64,000 nucleotides of DNA. It comes from JBCCGR01 sp039029195 (GTDB taxonomy: Bacteria > Pseudomonadota > Alphaproteobacteria > Rhizobiales > Rhizobiaceae). Where the stretch lies: positions 1 through 64,000 of the forward strand of contig JBCCGR010000019.1 in the NCBI GenBank assembly GCA_039029195.1, in the 5' to 3' direction. Positions 36,000 through 44,625 of the stretch are shown one piece after another. A program made the translations under genes and the position numbers. Every line of letters begins with the position of its first letter. The stretch's first letter is position 1. The notes under the pieces were generated by a model, which saw only the letters and a list, made by a program, of their open reading frames with translations, was not told where the DNA came from and ran no database searches.

Positions 36000-37034
36000 A
36001 TGGATCAAACCTCTGTACCGAAAATCAAGGATGTTGCACGGATGGCTGGCGTCTCAACCGCTACTGTCAGTCGTGCGCTGAGCAAGCCGGAAACAGTTGC
36101 CAAAGAAACCCGCGAATTGGTGCTGGAAGCTGCTGCACAGACGGGATATCGGGTCAATCTAGCTGCAAGAAATCTGCGCAGTCACCGTACCGGTACAATT
36201 GTCGTAATGGTGCCCAATCTTGGCAATCCATTCTTTTCTCGAATTCTCTCTGGCATCGAATCAGTGGTTGTCGATCGCGGCCTCAGCGTTCTTGTTGTGG
36301 ACACCCAGTTTGCAAAATCCAAGATGGATCTTGTCTCCAACTACATCCATCACAGTCGAGCAGACGGCTTTATCGTGCTCGACGGTTCGCTCCCTGATGA
36401 GGTGGTTGAAAACCTCTTGGACTCGTCGCCACAGCGCCCAGTCATCTTTGCGTGTGAGTGGTTGGAGGATGAGCGGTTTTCATTTGTTCGGGTGAACAAC
36501 CGGCGCGGGGCAAGCCTTGCCATTGATCATTTGGTTGGCCTGGGTCACAGCAGAATTGGATACATCAACGGACCGGTGGAAAATATCCTCACCAAAGCAC
36601 GTTTTGAAGGTGCGCTGACCGGGTTTAATGAGCATGACATCACAATTGATGCTGCCTGGCAGTTTCAGGGGGATTTTTCACTAGAGTCCGGCGCTGTGGT
36701 TGCCCGGCAATGGTTTGCACTGGAAGACCGACCGTCTGCGATCTTTTGTGCCAATGATGAGATGGCGTTCGGACTGATTTCAGAGCTCAATCAAAACGGT
36801 GTCAAAGTACCTGAAGACCTATCTGTGGTCGGATTTGACGATATTGATCTGTCAGCTCACTTCATTCCACCACTCACAACCATTCGCCAGCCACGCACCG
36901 AACTGGGCGTTTCGGCGGCGGAAATGCTGATCAAGGCCGTCGATGATCGTGCACCGGGGGGTGAGTTGCAGTCGAAGGTCTTGCCAGTGGAACTTATGGT
37001 GCGCGGGAGCACGGCGGCTCCCGCAGATCGCTAG
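36000..37034 (+). CDS. LacI-family transcriptional regulator of the sugar operon
   Basis: 344 residues. The N-terminal helix-turn-helix IKDVARMAGVSTATVSRAL is a textbook LacI motif, followed by the hinge helix NLAARNLRSH and a periplasmic-binding-protein-like effector domain (about 60-335) with NPFFSRILSGIE and SVVGFDDIDLSAHF. It is divergent from the sugar operon and probably represses it through the two TGTAATCGATTACA sites until a xylose-derived ligand binds. The ribosome site before the ATG at 36000 is weak. Its stop is five bases from the malate-synthase stop. Confidence 0.95.
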   Translation: MDQTSVPKIKDVARMAGVSTATVSRALSKPETVAKETRELVLEAAAQTGYRVNLAARNLRSHRTGTIVVMVPNLGNPFFSRILSGIESVVVDRGLSVLVVDTQFAKSKMDLVSNYIHHSRADGFIVLDGSLPDEVVENLLDSSPQRPVIFACEWLEDERFSFVRVNNRRGASLAIDHLVGLGHSRIGYINGPVENILTKARFEGALTGFNEHDITIDAAWQFQGDFSLESGAVVARQWFALEDRPSAIFCANDEMAFGLISELNQNGVKVPEDLSVVGFDDIDLSAHFIPPLTTIRQPRTELGVSAAEMLIKAVDDRAPGGELQSKVLPVELMVRGSTAAPADR

Positions 37035-37039
37035 TCTGT

Positions 37040-39232
37040 TCAGGCGCCGTAAACCTGCTTCGCCTCAAGGCGCTTTTGGTGCAGGATCGGCTCGGTGTAG
37101 CCGGAAGGTTGCTCGCGGCCCTTGATCACCAGATCGAGAGCTGCCTGAAAGGCAACTGATTTGTTGAAATCACCAGACATTGCCCGATAGGCGGGATCAC
37201 CCGCATTCTGGCCGTCAACAACTTTGGCCATGCGTTGCATGGTTTCGACAATGCGCGCCTCATCAACGAGGCCGTGGTGCAACCAGTTGGCCATGTGCTG
37301 TGCAGAGATGCGCAGTGTTGCACGGTCTTCCATCAGGCCCACATCATTGATGTCGGGAACTTTCGAGCAACCAATGCCCTGCTCGACCCAACGGACCACG
37401 TAGCCAAGGACGCTCTGGCAATTGTTGTCGAGCTCGGACCGAATTTCCTCATCCGACCAGTTGGGTCGCGAGGCAACAGGAATGTCGAGAATGGCGTCCA
37501 GATCAGCGCGACCGCGATTGGCGATCTCTTTTTGAACATCAGCCACCTTGATCGTGTGGTAGTGGGTGGCGTGCAGAGTGGCCGCTGTCGGAGACGGCAC
37601 CCAGGCTGTGTTGGCACCGGCCTTCGGATGGCCGATTTTCTGCTCAAGCATCGCAGCCATGAGATCGGGCATGGCCCACATGCCCTTGCCGATCTGAGCG
37701 CGGCCCACCAGCCCGCACTCCAGCCCGATGTCCACGTTCCAGTCCTCATAGGCGGCAATCCAACGCGAGGCTTTCATGTCGCCTTTGCGGATCATCAGAC
37801 CCGCTTCCATGGAGGTGTGGATTTCGTCGCCGGTCCGGTCCAGGAATCCCGTGTTGATGAATGCAACCCGCTTGGAAGCCGCGCGGATACACTCCTTCAG
37901 GTTCACAGTTGTGCGACGTTCCTCGTCCATGATCCCGATTTTTACCGTGTTGGCCGGCAGTCCGAACGCGGCCTCTACGCGATTGAAAATTTCGTTGGCA
38001 AAAGCCACTTCCTCCGGACCATGCATTTTTGGTTTCACAACATACATGGACCCCTTGGCGCTGTTGGCACGGCGGCCTTTGACGCTGCCACACCCCACAT
38101 CGTGGATGGAGATTGCAGTGGTCACCAGCGCGTCCATGATGCCTTCAAAGACTTCGTTGCCTTTGCTGTCATGAATGGCCGGGTTGGTCATCAGGTGGCC
38201 CACATTGCGCACCAGCATCAGCACCTGTGCCTTCAGTTCAGCATTTGATCCATCTGCGTGTTTGATTGAAACAGGTGGATTGAGCTTGCGCGTGAAGGTG
38301 TTTCCACCCTTTGTGACCTCTTCAGCGAGGTCGCCCTTCATCAGGCCAAGCCAGTTGCGGTATGCCTCCACCTTGTCTTCAGCATCAACGGCGGCAATTG
38401 AATCTTCCAGATCCATGATTGATGTTATCGCTGCTTCCAGACGCACGTCCGCAATGCCAGCCGGATCGCCTTCTCCAATGGGAGACGTCCGGTCAATCAC
38501 AACATCAAGATGCAGGCCGTTTCGATTGAGGATAATGCCATCCGGAGAGGCGGTTTCACCCCGATAGCCGACAAACTGATCTGAATCGGAAAGTCCAACC
38601 GACTGACCATCTGCCATGTCGGCGCGAAGCGTTCCGGCTTCCACGACCAGCTTGCGAACCTCTGTCCAGTCACCGGCAAGTGGAACAGATTTGTTCAGGA
38701 AATCCCGTGCCCAGGCGATGACTTTGTCACCGCGCACCTTGTTATAGCCGGGGCCTTTGTCAGCGCCACCCTCTTCGGAAATCGCATCAGTGCCATAAAG
38801 AGCATCGTAGAGTGATCCCCAGCGCGCATTGGCGGCGTTGAGGGCGTATCGTGCGTTCATCACCGGCACGACCAATTGCGGGCCGGCAATCTCGGCAATC
38901 TCCTCGTCGACATTTTCAGTTTCAACCGAAAACGGTTCACCTTCGGGCACCAGATAGCCGATCTCCTTCAGATAGGCTTTGTAGGAGGCTGGATCGAACT
39001 CTGTGTCCTTGCGCTCGGAGTGCCAAGTGTCGAGTTTGGCTTGAAGATCTTCGCGTTTTTCGATCAGGGATCGGTTTTTGTCTGAAAGATCGTCCACAAT
39101 GGCGCTGAACGCCGACCAGAACGTGTCCGCTTCAATGCCGGTTCCCGGCAATACTTCCGTGTTGACGAAGGTGTGCAGAATTGGGTCGACGGAGAGTGTT
39201 CCCGCCTGAATGCGATTGCCGGATTGGGTCAT
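37040..39232 (-). CDS. glcB: Malate synthase G
   Basis: 730 residues from the ATG at 39232, which follows ACGAGGAATTC; a longer frame from 39322 adds 30 unrelated residues. Isoform G is the monomeric form that condenses glyoxylate with acetyl-CoA. Motifs include GCGSVKGRRANS, GIMDEERRTTVNLKECI carrying the catalytic acidic residues, AFINTGFLDRTGDEIHTSMEAG, and the C-terminal cysteine-containing GIGCSKVPDI. No isocitrate lyase gene is in view, so it serves either the glyoxylate bypass or glycolate use. Phasin lies upstream in the same direction but behind a terminator. Confidence 0.97.
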   Translation of the reverse strand: MTQSGNRIQAGTLSVDPILHTFVNTEVLPGTGIEADTFWSAFSAIVDDLSDKNRSLIEKREDLQAKLDTWHSERKDTEFDPASYKAYLKEIGYLVPEGEPFSVETENVDEEIAEIAGPQLVVPVMNARYALNAANARWGSLYDALYGTDAISEEGGADKGPGYNKVRGDKVIAWARDFLNKSVPLAGDWTEVRKLVVEAGTLRADMADGQSVGLSDSDQFVGYRGETASPDGIILNRNGLHLDVVIDRTSPIGEGDPAGIADVRLEAAITSIMDLEDSIAAVDAEDKVEAYRNWLGLMKGDLAEEVTKGGNTFTRKLNPPVSIKHADGSNAELKAQVLMLVRNVGHLMTNPAIHDSKGNEVFEGIMDALVTTAISIHDVGCGSVKGRRANSAKGSMYVVKPKMHGPEEVAFANEIFNRVEAAFGLPANTVKIGIMDEERRTTVNLKECIRAASKRVAFINTGFLDRTGDEIHTSMEAGLMIRKGDMKASRWIAAYEDWNVDIGLECGLVGRAQIGKGMWAMPDLMAAMLEQKIGHPKAGANTAWVPSPTAATLHATHYHTIKVADVQKEIANRGRADLDAILDIPVASRPNWSDEEIRSELDNNCQSVLGYVVRWVEQGIGCSKVPDINDVGLMEDRATLRISAQHMANWLHHGLVDEARIVETMQRMAKVVDGQNAGDPAYRAMSGDFNKSVAFQAALDLVIKGREQPSGYTEPILHQKRLEAKQVYGA

Positions 39233-39453
39233 GAATTCCTCGTTGGAAGTGTCGGGCGCTGAGCTGGTGGGCGCGCGGCGCTGTGGTTGCCGCTTGTCTA
39301 TTGTATTTGTACAGCCAGTCAATCATGACCCGGTGCCGCAAGGGCAATGCGGTCTTGTTGAATCGATTTAACGAGAAAAATGCTGCACTTTTAGTTGGAT
39401 CAGGGTCGGTTCAAACGAGGCTGGAAGCCAAGTGGTGGCCTGTAATCAGGCAT

Positions 39454-39480
39454 AAAAAAAGGGCGAGCCGCAGCTCGCCC
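39454..39480 (-). terminator. Rho-independent terminator of the phasin gene
   Basis: On the minus strand an eight-pair GC-rich stem (GGGCGAGC and GCTCGCCC, four-base loop) is followed by TTTTTTTATG, 31 bases after the phasin stop. A clear intrinsic terminator that separates phasin from malate synthase. Confidence 0.9.
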
Positions 39481-39510
39481 GATAATCGCCAAGGGAGGAG
39501 GGGTTGGCGA

Positions 39511-39927
39511 TTAAGCAGCCTTTTTGGTTGCTTTCTGAACTGCCTGAGCAGCTTCAGCCTGAACGTCTTTGCCAGCAGCAAGCAGCAGCTCAACGGTGTC
39601 CATCTGAGCTTTCTTTGCAACTTCTGCAAATGCAGCGAGGTGCTCAGGAGTGGCTTGGGACTGCTTGGAAACAAAGTCGGAAACCAGCTTTGCATAATCG
39701 GAAGGCTCAGCAGGTGCTTTGGTGAAAGCGTCGAGCTTTGCAAGCGTGTCTTTGGTCCACGTCTGGCTCAGTTCAGCGTTCTTTTCAGCGGCGTCCAGAG
39801 CAATCTTTGTCATTTTGCCGGAGAACTCAGCGGAGTTCTTGAAAACGTCGGTGAAGGCTTTGGTGTCGGTTGGGACAACAGAGAAGAAAGATTCGAACAT
39901 TTTGTTGAAATCAGCAGCTTTGGTCAT
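39511..39927 (-). CDS. phaP: Phasin (PHA granule-associated protein)
   Basis: About 138 residues from the ATG at 39927. Entirely helical with a Lys/Ala-rich C-terminus (AAQAVQKATKKAA), no signal peptide. The pattern FNKMFESFFSVVPTDTKAFTDVFKNSAEF and the KLVSDFVSKQSQ segment are those of the phasin family, which coats polyhydroxyalkanoate granules and controls their number and size. An upstream start at 39939 is possible but less like the family. Its leader contains several CTGC-N3-GCAG and ATGCAGCAAA sequences, consistent with control by PhaR. phaC, phaZ and phaB are elsewhere in the window. Confidence 0.9.
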   Translation of the reverse strand: MTKAADFNKMFESFFSVVPTDTKAFTDVFKNSAEFSGKMTKIALDAAEKNAELSQTWTKDTLAKLDAFTKAPAEPSDYAKLVSDFVSKQSQATPEHLAAFAEVAKKAQMDTVELLLAAGKDVQAEAAQAVQKATKKAA

Positions 39928-40001
39928 ATTGGGCTCCATACGTCAGCGGTCTGGGAGGATGGACCGCGTCTCACAGTCGGGTTGATCTCCTCACGATGTT
40001 T

Positions 40002-40109
40002 CTGCGGTGCAGCAACGCCGTGTTGACCGCTATTTAGATGCCGCATCGCAGCATGTCAAGGAAAAATTCTGCAATGCAGCAAACGTTTTTTTGCAGATGC
40101 AGCAAACGC
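40002..40109. promoter_or_regulatory. Cluster of PhaR-like sites upstream of phasin
   Basis: Two exact CTGC-N3-GCAG motifs (40002-40012 and 40069-40079), the pattern described for PhaR binding in Paracoccus and relatives, plus a third near-match (40091-40102). ATGCAGCAAACG occurs twice, at 40075-40086 and 40098-40109, 23 bases apart. The cluster begins 75 bases before the phasin start. Confidence 0.65.
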
Positions 40110-40136
40110 GCCTAGCTTCGCGAAGCCTGGAAACCG

Positions 40137-40889
40137 TTAAGCCGTTGCTTGGGAACGTAAAACACTCTTCAGGAACCGGCGTGTGCGTTCCTGTTTCGGG
40201 TTGGAGAAAATTTCTTCTGGTGGTCCGTGTTCCACCAGCCGACCTTGATCCAGAAAGCAGATACGGTCCGCAAAACCGCGTGCAAAACCCATTTCGTGAG
40301 TGGCGAGCACCATGGTCATGCCCTGTGATCGCAACTGGCGCAAAAGGTCGAGTACCTCTTCGACAAGTTCGGGATCAAGTGCCGAGGTGATTTCGTCGAA
40401 GAGCATAATTTCCGGCTGCATGGCGAGGGCTCGGATCACCGCCACACGCTGCTGCTGTCCACCGGAAAGCTGGTCAGGATACTTGCTGATGTGATCACTG
40501 AGGCCGAACTTTTTAAACAGTGTCTCGGCGCGTTGCCGGTTTTCTGAAGTGGGAAGTTTCAATACCCGTCTGGGTGCCAGCATCACATTGGCAAGGGCCG
40601 TCATGTGAGGAAACAGATTGAACGACTGAAAGACGATGCCAATGCGTTGATGAACGGGCCTCGGGTCGATGCCGGGCTCGGAGATGTCCCGTCCGTCAAA
40701 CAGAATGACGCCGTCATCTGTGGGTTCCAACAGGTTCATGCAGCGCAACAAAGTGGACTTACCTGACCCCGATGGGCCAATCAGGCAGATGGTCTCGCCC
40801 TTGGCGATGTCGAGGTCGAATGCGTTGAGCACCTGTTGATCGCCAAAGGACTTGGAAATGCCCTTCAGGCTGAGTTGAGCCGGGGTCAT
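40137..40889 (-). CDS. Polar amino-acid ABC transporter ATP-binding protein (GlnQ type)
   Basis: 250 residues from the ATG at 40889, which shares one base with the permease stop. A longer open frame from 41177 lies inside the permease gene and is rejected. Walker A GPSGSGKST, signature LSGGQQQRVAVIRAL, Walker B IMLFDEITSALDPE, and switch histidine LATHEMGF are complete. The protein energises the neighbouring permease and binding protein. The ITSALD variant of the D-loop region is common in this family. Confidence 0.95.
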   Translation of the reverse strand: MTPAQLSLKGISKSFGDQQVLNAFDLDIAKGETICLIGPSGSGKSTLLRCMNLLEPTDDGVILFDGRDISEPGIDPRPVHQRIGIVFQSFNLFPHMTALANVMLAPRRVLKLPTSENRQRAETLFKKFGLSDHISKYPDQLSGGQQQRVAVIRALAMQPEIMLFDEITSALDPELVEEVLDLLRQLRSQGMTMVLATHEMGFARGFADRICFLDQGRLVEHGPPEEIFSNPKQERTRRFLKSVLRSQATA

Positions 40890-41704
40890 TAACTGCGCGC
40901 CTCGCGCTGACGGGCAAGCAGGTAATCCGCGTAGCGGGTCGCAGGCACAGTCACTGCCAAAAAGATGACCGCTGCCACCACATAGGGCGTGAAATTTGCA
41001 AGCAAACTCTTGAAAACACCGGCCTGGCGCAGAATTTCCACCGGGCCGATGAAGCTCAAAAGTGCCACATCTTTCTGAAGGGCAATCAGCATGTTCATGT
41101 TGGCTGGAACCACCCGCCGCACCGCCTGAGGCAGGATGATGAAACGCATCACATCCCAGTTGGTAAGACCAAGACATCGCCCCGCGGCGCGCTGGCTTTC
41201 GTGGATGCTCTCAATGCCTGATCTGAAGATTTCAGCCACGTAGGCGCTGTAGGTCAGAACCAGAGCAACAGTGCCCCAAATGTAGGGGCTGTTCCAAGGG
41301 CGTGGAAGACCCAGACCGGGAATACCGAATCCGATCAGATAAATGACCAAGACAACGGGGACACCACGAAAAATGTCCACATAGATCGCACCAAATATCT
41401 TCAAAGGATAGAACGCCGGTGATTGTGTGGCCCGGCAAAGTGCGATTGCCAGACCCAGTATGCAGATCAACGGGGTGGACCAGAGAAAGATCGCTACATC
41501 CAGAAGAAAGGCTTCAAACAACCTTGGAAAGGTGCGGACGAAGATATCCCAGTCAAAGAAGCTCGCTTTGACGCGTTCCCAGCCTGGCGCAAGCGGTATC
41601 AGCAAATAAATTGCTACCAGCACCGCCAGGGTGCTGGCGGTGGCGATAACTGTGGATTTTCTGCGCTGTTGCGCTTCGTAGATTTGTCGCCGGGTCTGCG
41701 TCAC
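40889..41704 (-). CDS. Polar amino-acid ABC transporter permease (HisM/GlnP type)
   Basis: 271 residues. After a cytoplasmic basic N-terminus and one extra hydrophobic segment comes the family's core of about five helices, with the EAA loop in ESQRAAGRCLGLTNWDVMRFIILPQAVRR. Only one permease gene is present, so it probably works as a homodimer. The extended N-terminus (about 60 residues before the core) is longer than in GlnP. It lies between the binding-protein and ATPase genes. Confidence 0.92.
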   Translation of the reverse strand: MTQTRRQIYEAQQRRKSTVIATASTLAVLVAIYLLIPLAPGWERVKASFFDWDIFVRTFPRLFEAFLLDVAIFLWSTPLICILGLAIALCRATQSPAFYPLKIFGAIYVDIFRGVPVVLVIYLIGFGIPGLGLPRPWNSPYIWGTVALVLTYSAYVAEIFRSGIESIHESQRAAGRCLGLTNWDVMRFIILPQAVRRVVPANMNMLIALQKDVALLSFIGPVEILRQAGVFKSLLANFTPYVVAAVIFLAVTVPATRYADYLLARQREARS

Positions 41705-41722
41705 GAAAGGAGCGTGGATCGC

Positions 41723-42559
41723 CTACTTGATGACCGGAACACCGGTTGCTTCCTGCAACCATTCGGCTTCGATTTTGGCAAGCGTGCCATCTTTCTTCAG
41801 TTCACCAAGAGCGGCATTCACACAATCTTTGAGCGCGCTGCCCTCCACCATCAACAGGCCAAACTGGTCTGGGTTCTCTGCGCGGTCCGCGGGGAACTGA
41901 CCCAGAATTGCACCGTCGGACAAAACCACCGCAGACAAATAAAGAGCGGTTGGCAGATCAAAGATAGCTGCATCGATCTGGTTGGACTTCATAGCTTCAA
42001 CAACATTGGTGTTGTCATCGTAGAGCAGTGGATCGCTTTCGGGTTTGATGATTTCGGTCACAACGGGCAGCGCGGTTGTGCTTGCGACGGCACCCCATTT
42101 CAGTTTTTTGAGGCTGGAGAGTTCTGCTTTCGCTCCTGCCTCGACTGTAGGTTTGCGAACCAGAACCGCCATGGCTGCCGAATAGTAGGGTTCTGAGAAG
42201 TCAACGACCTTTTCCCGATCCGCTGTGATGGAAAACTGCTGAAGGTTGAAGTCAAAATCCTTTTCGCCGGGCTGAATGGCCTGATCGAAGGAGGTTCTGG
42301 TCCACTTCACCTTGTCTTTTGCAAAACCCATGCGGTCGGCAACGGCAAAGGCCACAGCAGCTTCGTAACCTTTGCCGGCTTCAGGCTTGTCATCTATTAC
42401 CCACGGATAGTAGGCGGGATTGCCGGTCGCAATGGTCAACATGCCTGCGGTTACGGTATTTCCTTCGGCACAGGATGCGGCATTCGCAGTTCCGGCGCTA
42501 ACCGATGCGAGAGTGGCCACTGAGACAAAGGCCGAAGCCAGAAGAACTTTCTTGAACAT
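41723..42559 (-). CDS. Polar amino-acid ABC transporter substrate-binding protein
   Basis: 278 residues from the ATG at 42559; a leader ending about GTANA is cleaved. The PAAT-family bilobed fold is visible in LTIATGNPAYYPWV, GKGYEAAVAFAVADRMGF, FNLQQFSITADREKVVDFSEPYY, and the late AIFDLPTALYLSA. GGAG lies seven bases upstream of the start. The ligand is probably a polar amino acid or related compound and cannot be read from sequence. First gene of a three-gene operon. Confidence 0.93.
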   Translation of the reverse strand: MFKKVLLASAFVSVATLASVSAGTANAASCAEGNTVTAGMLTIATGNPAYYPWVIDDKPEAGKGYEAAVAFAVADRMGFAKDKVKWTRTSFDQAIQPGEKDFDFNLQQFSITADREKVVDFSEPYYSAAMAVLVRKPTVEAGAKAELSSLKKLKWGAVASTTALPVVTEIIKPESDPLLYDDNTNVVEAMKSNQIDAAIFDLPTALYLSAVVLSDGAILGQFPADRAENPDQFGLLMVEGSALKDCVNAALGELKKDGTLAKIEAEWLQEATGVPVIK

Positions 42560-42744
42560 CACAAACTCCAAATTCCCTGCTTGCTGGTTGGTCTGGGTCT
42601 AATTGTTTGAAGGTCAGTGCGCGCGTGCGGCACACGAGGCAAGTTTCGCCCCGTCCTCATATGATCAAGCATTCATGGGTACGCAAAATTTGTCCAGCCG
42701 AAATATCGGTGTCAACACCTGCGATCAATGCAGCGCTGTTACTG

Positions 42745-44550
42745 TCAGGCTTGAGGTGCGCGCTGCTTTACGTAAGAGCCGGGTGCTGCTTCCAGAACGG
42801 GATAGGTCTCAGAACCAGGTAGGCGCGCCTTGACCAAAGTTCCTGCCCGCTTGGTGAACCATTTGTTCCATTTGTCCCACCAGGAGCCCTCATGGAATTC
42901 TGCATCCTGTGCCCATTGATCGAGCGTTTGAACAGTTGAGCCCGGATCAGCCTCATTCAGCCAATGTCCGTATTTCTTGGCTGCTGGTGGATTCACGATG
43001 CCGGCTATGTGGCCTGATTGGGCCAGGACAAAGTTCTTTTTGCCGCTGGTTTTGTTCAAACCCTTGAAGGATGACTGCCATGGAGCAATGTGATCCGACT
43101 TTGTCGCGATCACATAGATCGGCAAGTCGACGTCGGCCATGTCGAGCGTTTCGCCCAACACCTCAAACCGACCTTCGCTGAAATCATTGCTGCGATAGAG
43201 ACCGTAGAGATATTCTCGCGCCATTCGAGCCGGCAGATTTGTGGAATCGCTGTTCCAGTACAGCAGGTCAAAAGCTGGCGGCTTTTCGCCAAGCATATAC
43301 GAGCGGATCGCCGGACCGTAGACCAGATCGCGGGCGCGTAGATATGAGAAGGTGCGCGCCATATAAAAGGCTTCAAAAAAGCCCTTCTCTTCGACTTCAC
43401 CCTCAATACCCTTGAGGAAGGCATCGTCAATGAAGACCGAAAGTTCACCCGGGTCTTCAAAGTCGGTGAGCGTGGTGAAATAAGTCGCCGACTGAATGCT
43501 GTCATCACCGATTTTGGCCATGTGGGCGAGCGACAGAGTGAGCAGTGTGCCTGCAATGCAATATCCGATCGCGTTGACTTTGGGCTGGCCGGTGATTTCC
43601 TTCACTACGCGGACGGCTTCGAACACACCTTCCTGCATATAGGTGTCGATGCCGACATCGCGATAAGTGCCGTCCGGGTTCACCCAGGAAACCACGAATA
43701 CGGTAAAACCGGCGTCCACCGCATATTTGATGAAGCTGTTTTCTGGTTTGAGATCGAGAATATAAAACTTGTTGATCCAGGGCGGGAAAAGGATCAACGG
43801 GATTTTGCGAACCTTTTCTGTTGTCGGCGCATACTGGATCAGCTGGAACATGCGATTTTGATAGACGACCGACCCAGGCGTTGTGGCGATGTTCTCACCG
43901 ACCTCGAAACTGTCGGGGTCAGACAGTGTGACCAGCAATTCACCGTCATTGGCTTCCAGATCGCGGACGAAGTTTTCAAGCCCCTCCACCAAAGACTTGC
44001 CCTCGGTTTCGAGCGCCTTTTGCAACGCATCGGGATTTGTGGGCAGGAAGTTGAGTGGTGAAAACATGTCCACCACCTGTTGGGTAAAGAATTGAACACG
44101 GCGTTTTTCGTCGTCTGACAGAGCGCTCAGGTCGCCTGTTGATTCTTCAATTGCCCGCGCCGTGAGCAGATATTGCTCCTTTACATTTTGGAAAAACGGG
44201 TGCGAATCCCACAAAGGGTTTCGAAATCGTCGATCTTTCGAAGAATTTTCATCTCGTTCTTTAGTCGTAATTCCCATCAGCGCAGACTGTGCCTGCGACC
44301 AGTGCTTGAGTGATTCCCCCCAGAATGCGGCCTGTTTTTCGAACATTTTGGCCGGATCTGCCACAAAATCGGCCATAAATGCCGATGCCGCCTTTTGGTA
44401 GAGCTGTGGATCAGGGCCAAGCAGTTGAGGATTGGTGGGCCGTTTTTTGGCTAAAACCTGCGTCAACCTTTGGCTTAACGCCTCCAGTTTGGCGATATTG
44501 GCCTGCATTTCGGCGCTCATGTCACCGGGTTCCTTTGACAGATCAGTCAT
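42745..44550 (-). CDS. phaC: Class I poly(3-hydroxyalkanoate) synthase
   Basis: 601 residues, class I size. The lipase-like box with the catalytic cysteine is GYCIAG; the catalytic aspartate and histidine fall in IATKSDHIAPW and LAQSGHIAGIVNPP. The PhaC_N domain (about 90-270) includes KFYILDLKPENSF and FVVSWVNPDGTYRD. The enzyme polymerises (R)-3-hydroxybutyryl-CoA at the granule surface. It is divergent from phaZ; 75 bases separate the two starts. No phaE or phaR partner gene is present, which fits class I. Confidence 0.98.
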   Translation of the reverse strand: MTDLSKEPGDMSAEMQANIAKLEALSQRLTQVLAKKRPTNPQLLGPDPQLYQKAASAFMADFVADPAKMFEKQAAFWGESLKHWSQAQSALMGITTKERDENSSKDRRFRNPLWDSHPFFQNVKEQYLLTARAIEESTGDLSALSDDEKRRVQFFTQQVVDMFSPLNFLPTNPDALQKALETEGKSLVEGLENFVRDLEANDGELLVTLSDPDSFEVGENIATTPGSVVYQNRMFQLIQYAPTTEKVRKIPLILFPPWINKFYILDLKPENSFIKYAVDAGFTVFVVSWVNPDGTYRDVGIDTYMQEGVFEAVRVVKEITGQPKVNAIGYCIAGTLLTLSLAHMAKIGDDSIQSATYFTTLTDFEDPGELSVFIDDAFLKGIEGEVEEKGFFEAFYMARTFSYLRARDLVYGPAIRSYMLGEKPPAFDLLYWNSDSTNLPARMAREYLYGLYRSNDFSEGRFEVLGETLDMADVDLPIYVIATKSDHIAPWQSSFKGLNKTSGKKNFVLAQSGHIAGIVNPPAAKKYGHWLNEADPGSTVQTLDQWAQDAEFHEGSWWDKWNKWFTKRAGTLVKARLPGSETYPVLEAAPGSYVKQRAPQA

Positions 44551-44625
44551 AAATTGCCATTTCTTCGATCAAGCGACCCTCCCATCGCAGACATTACTGC
44601 ATTCTTTAGACAAAGCGAACAATCA
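44551..44625. promoter_or_regulatory. Short divergent phaC-phaZ control region
   Basis: Seventy-five bases separate the phaC and phaZ start codons, so promoters for synthesis and breakdown must overlap or lie back to back. It contains no CTGC-N3-GCAG motif. I cannot assign promoter hexamers with confidence. Confidence 0.5.

Noticed and set aside
40890..41177. Upstream extension of the amino-acid ATPase frame
   Set aside because: Lies inside the permease gene; the ATG at 40889 overlapping its stop is the natural start.
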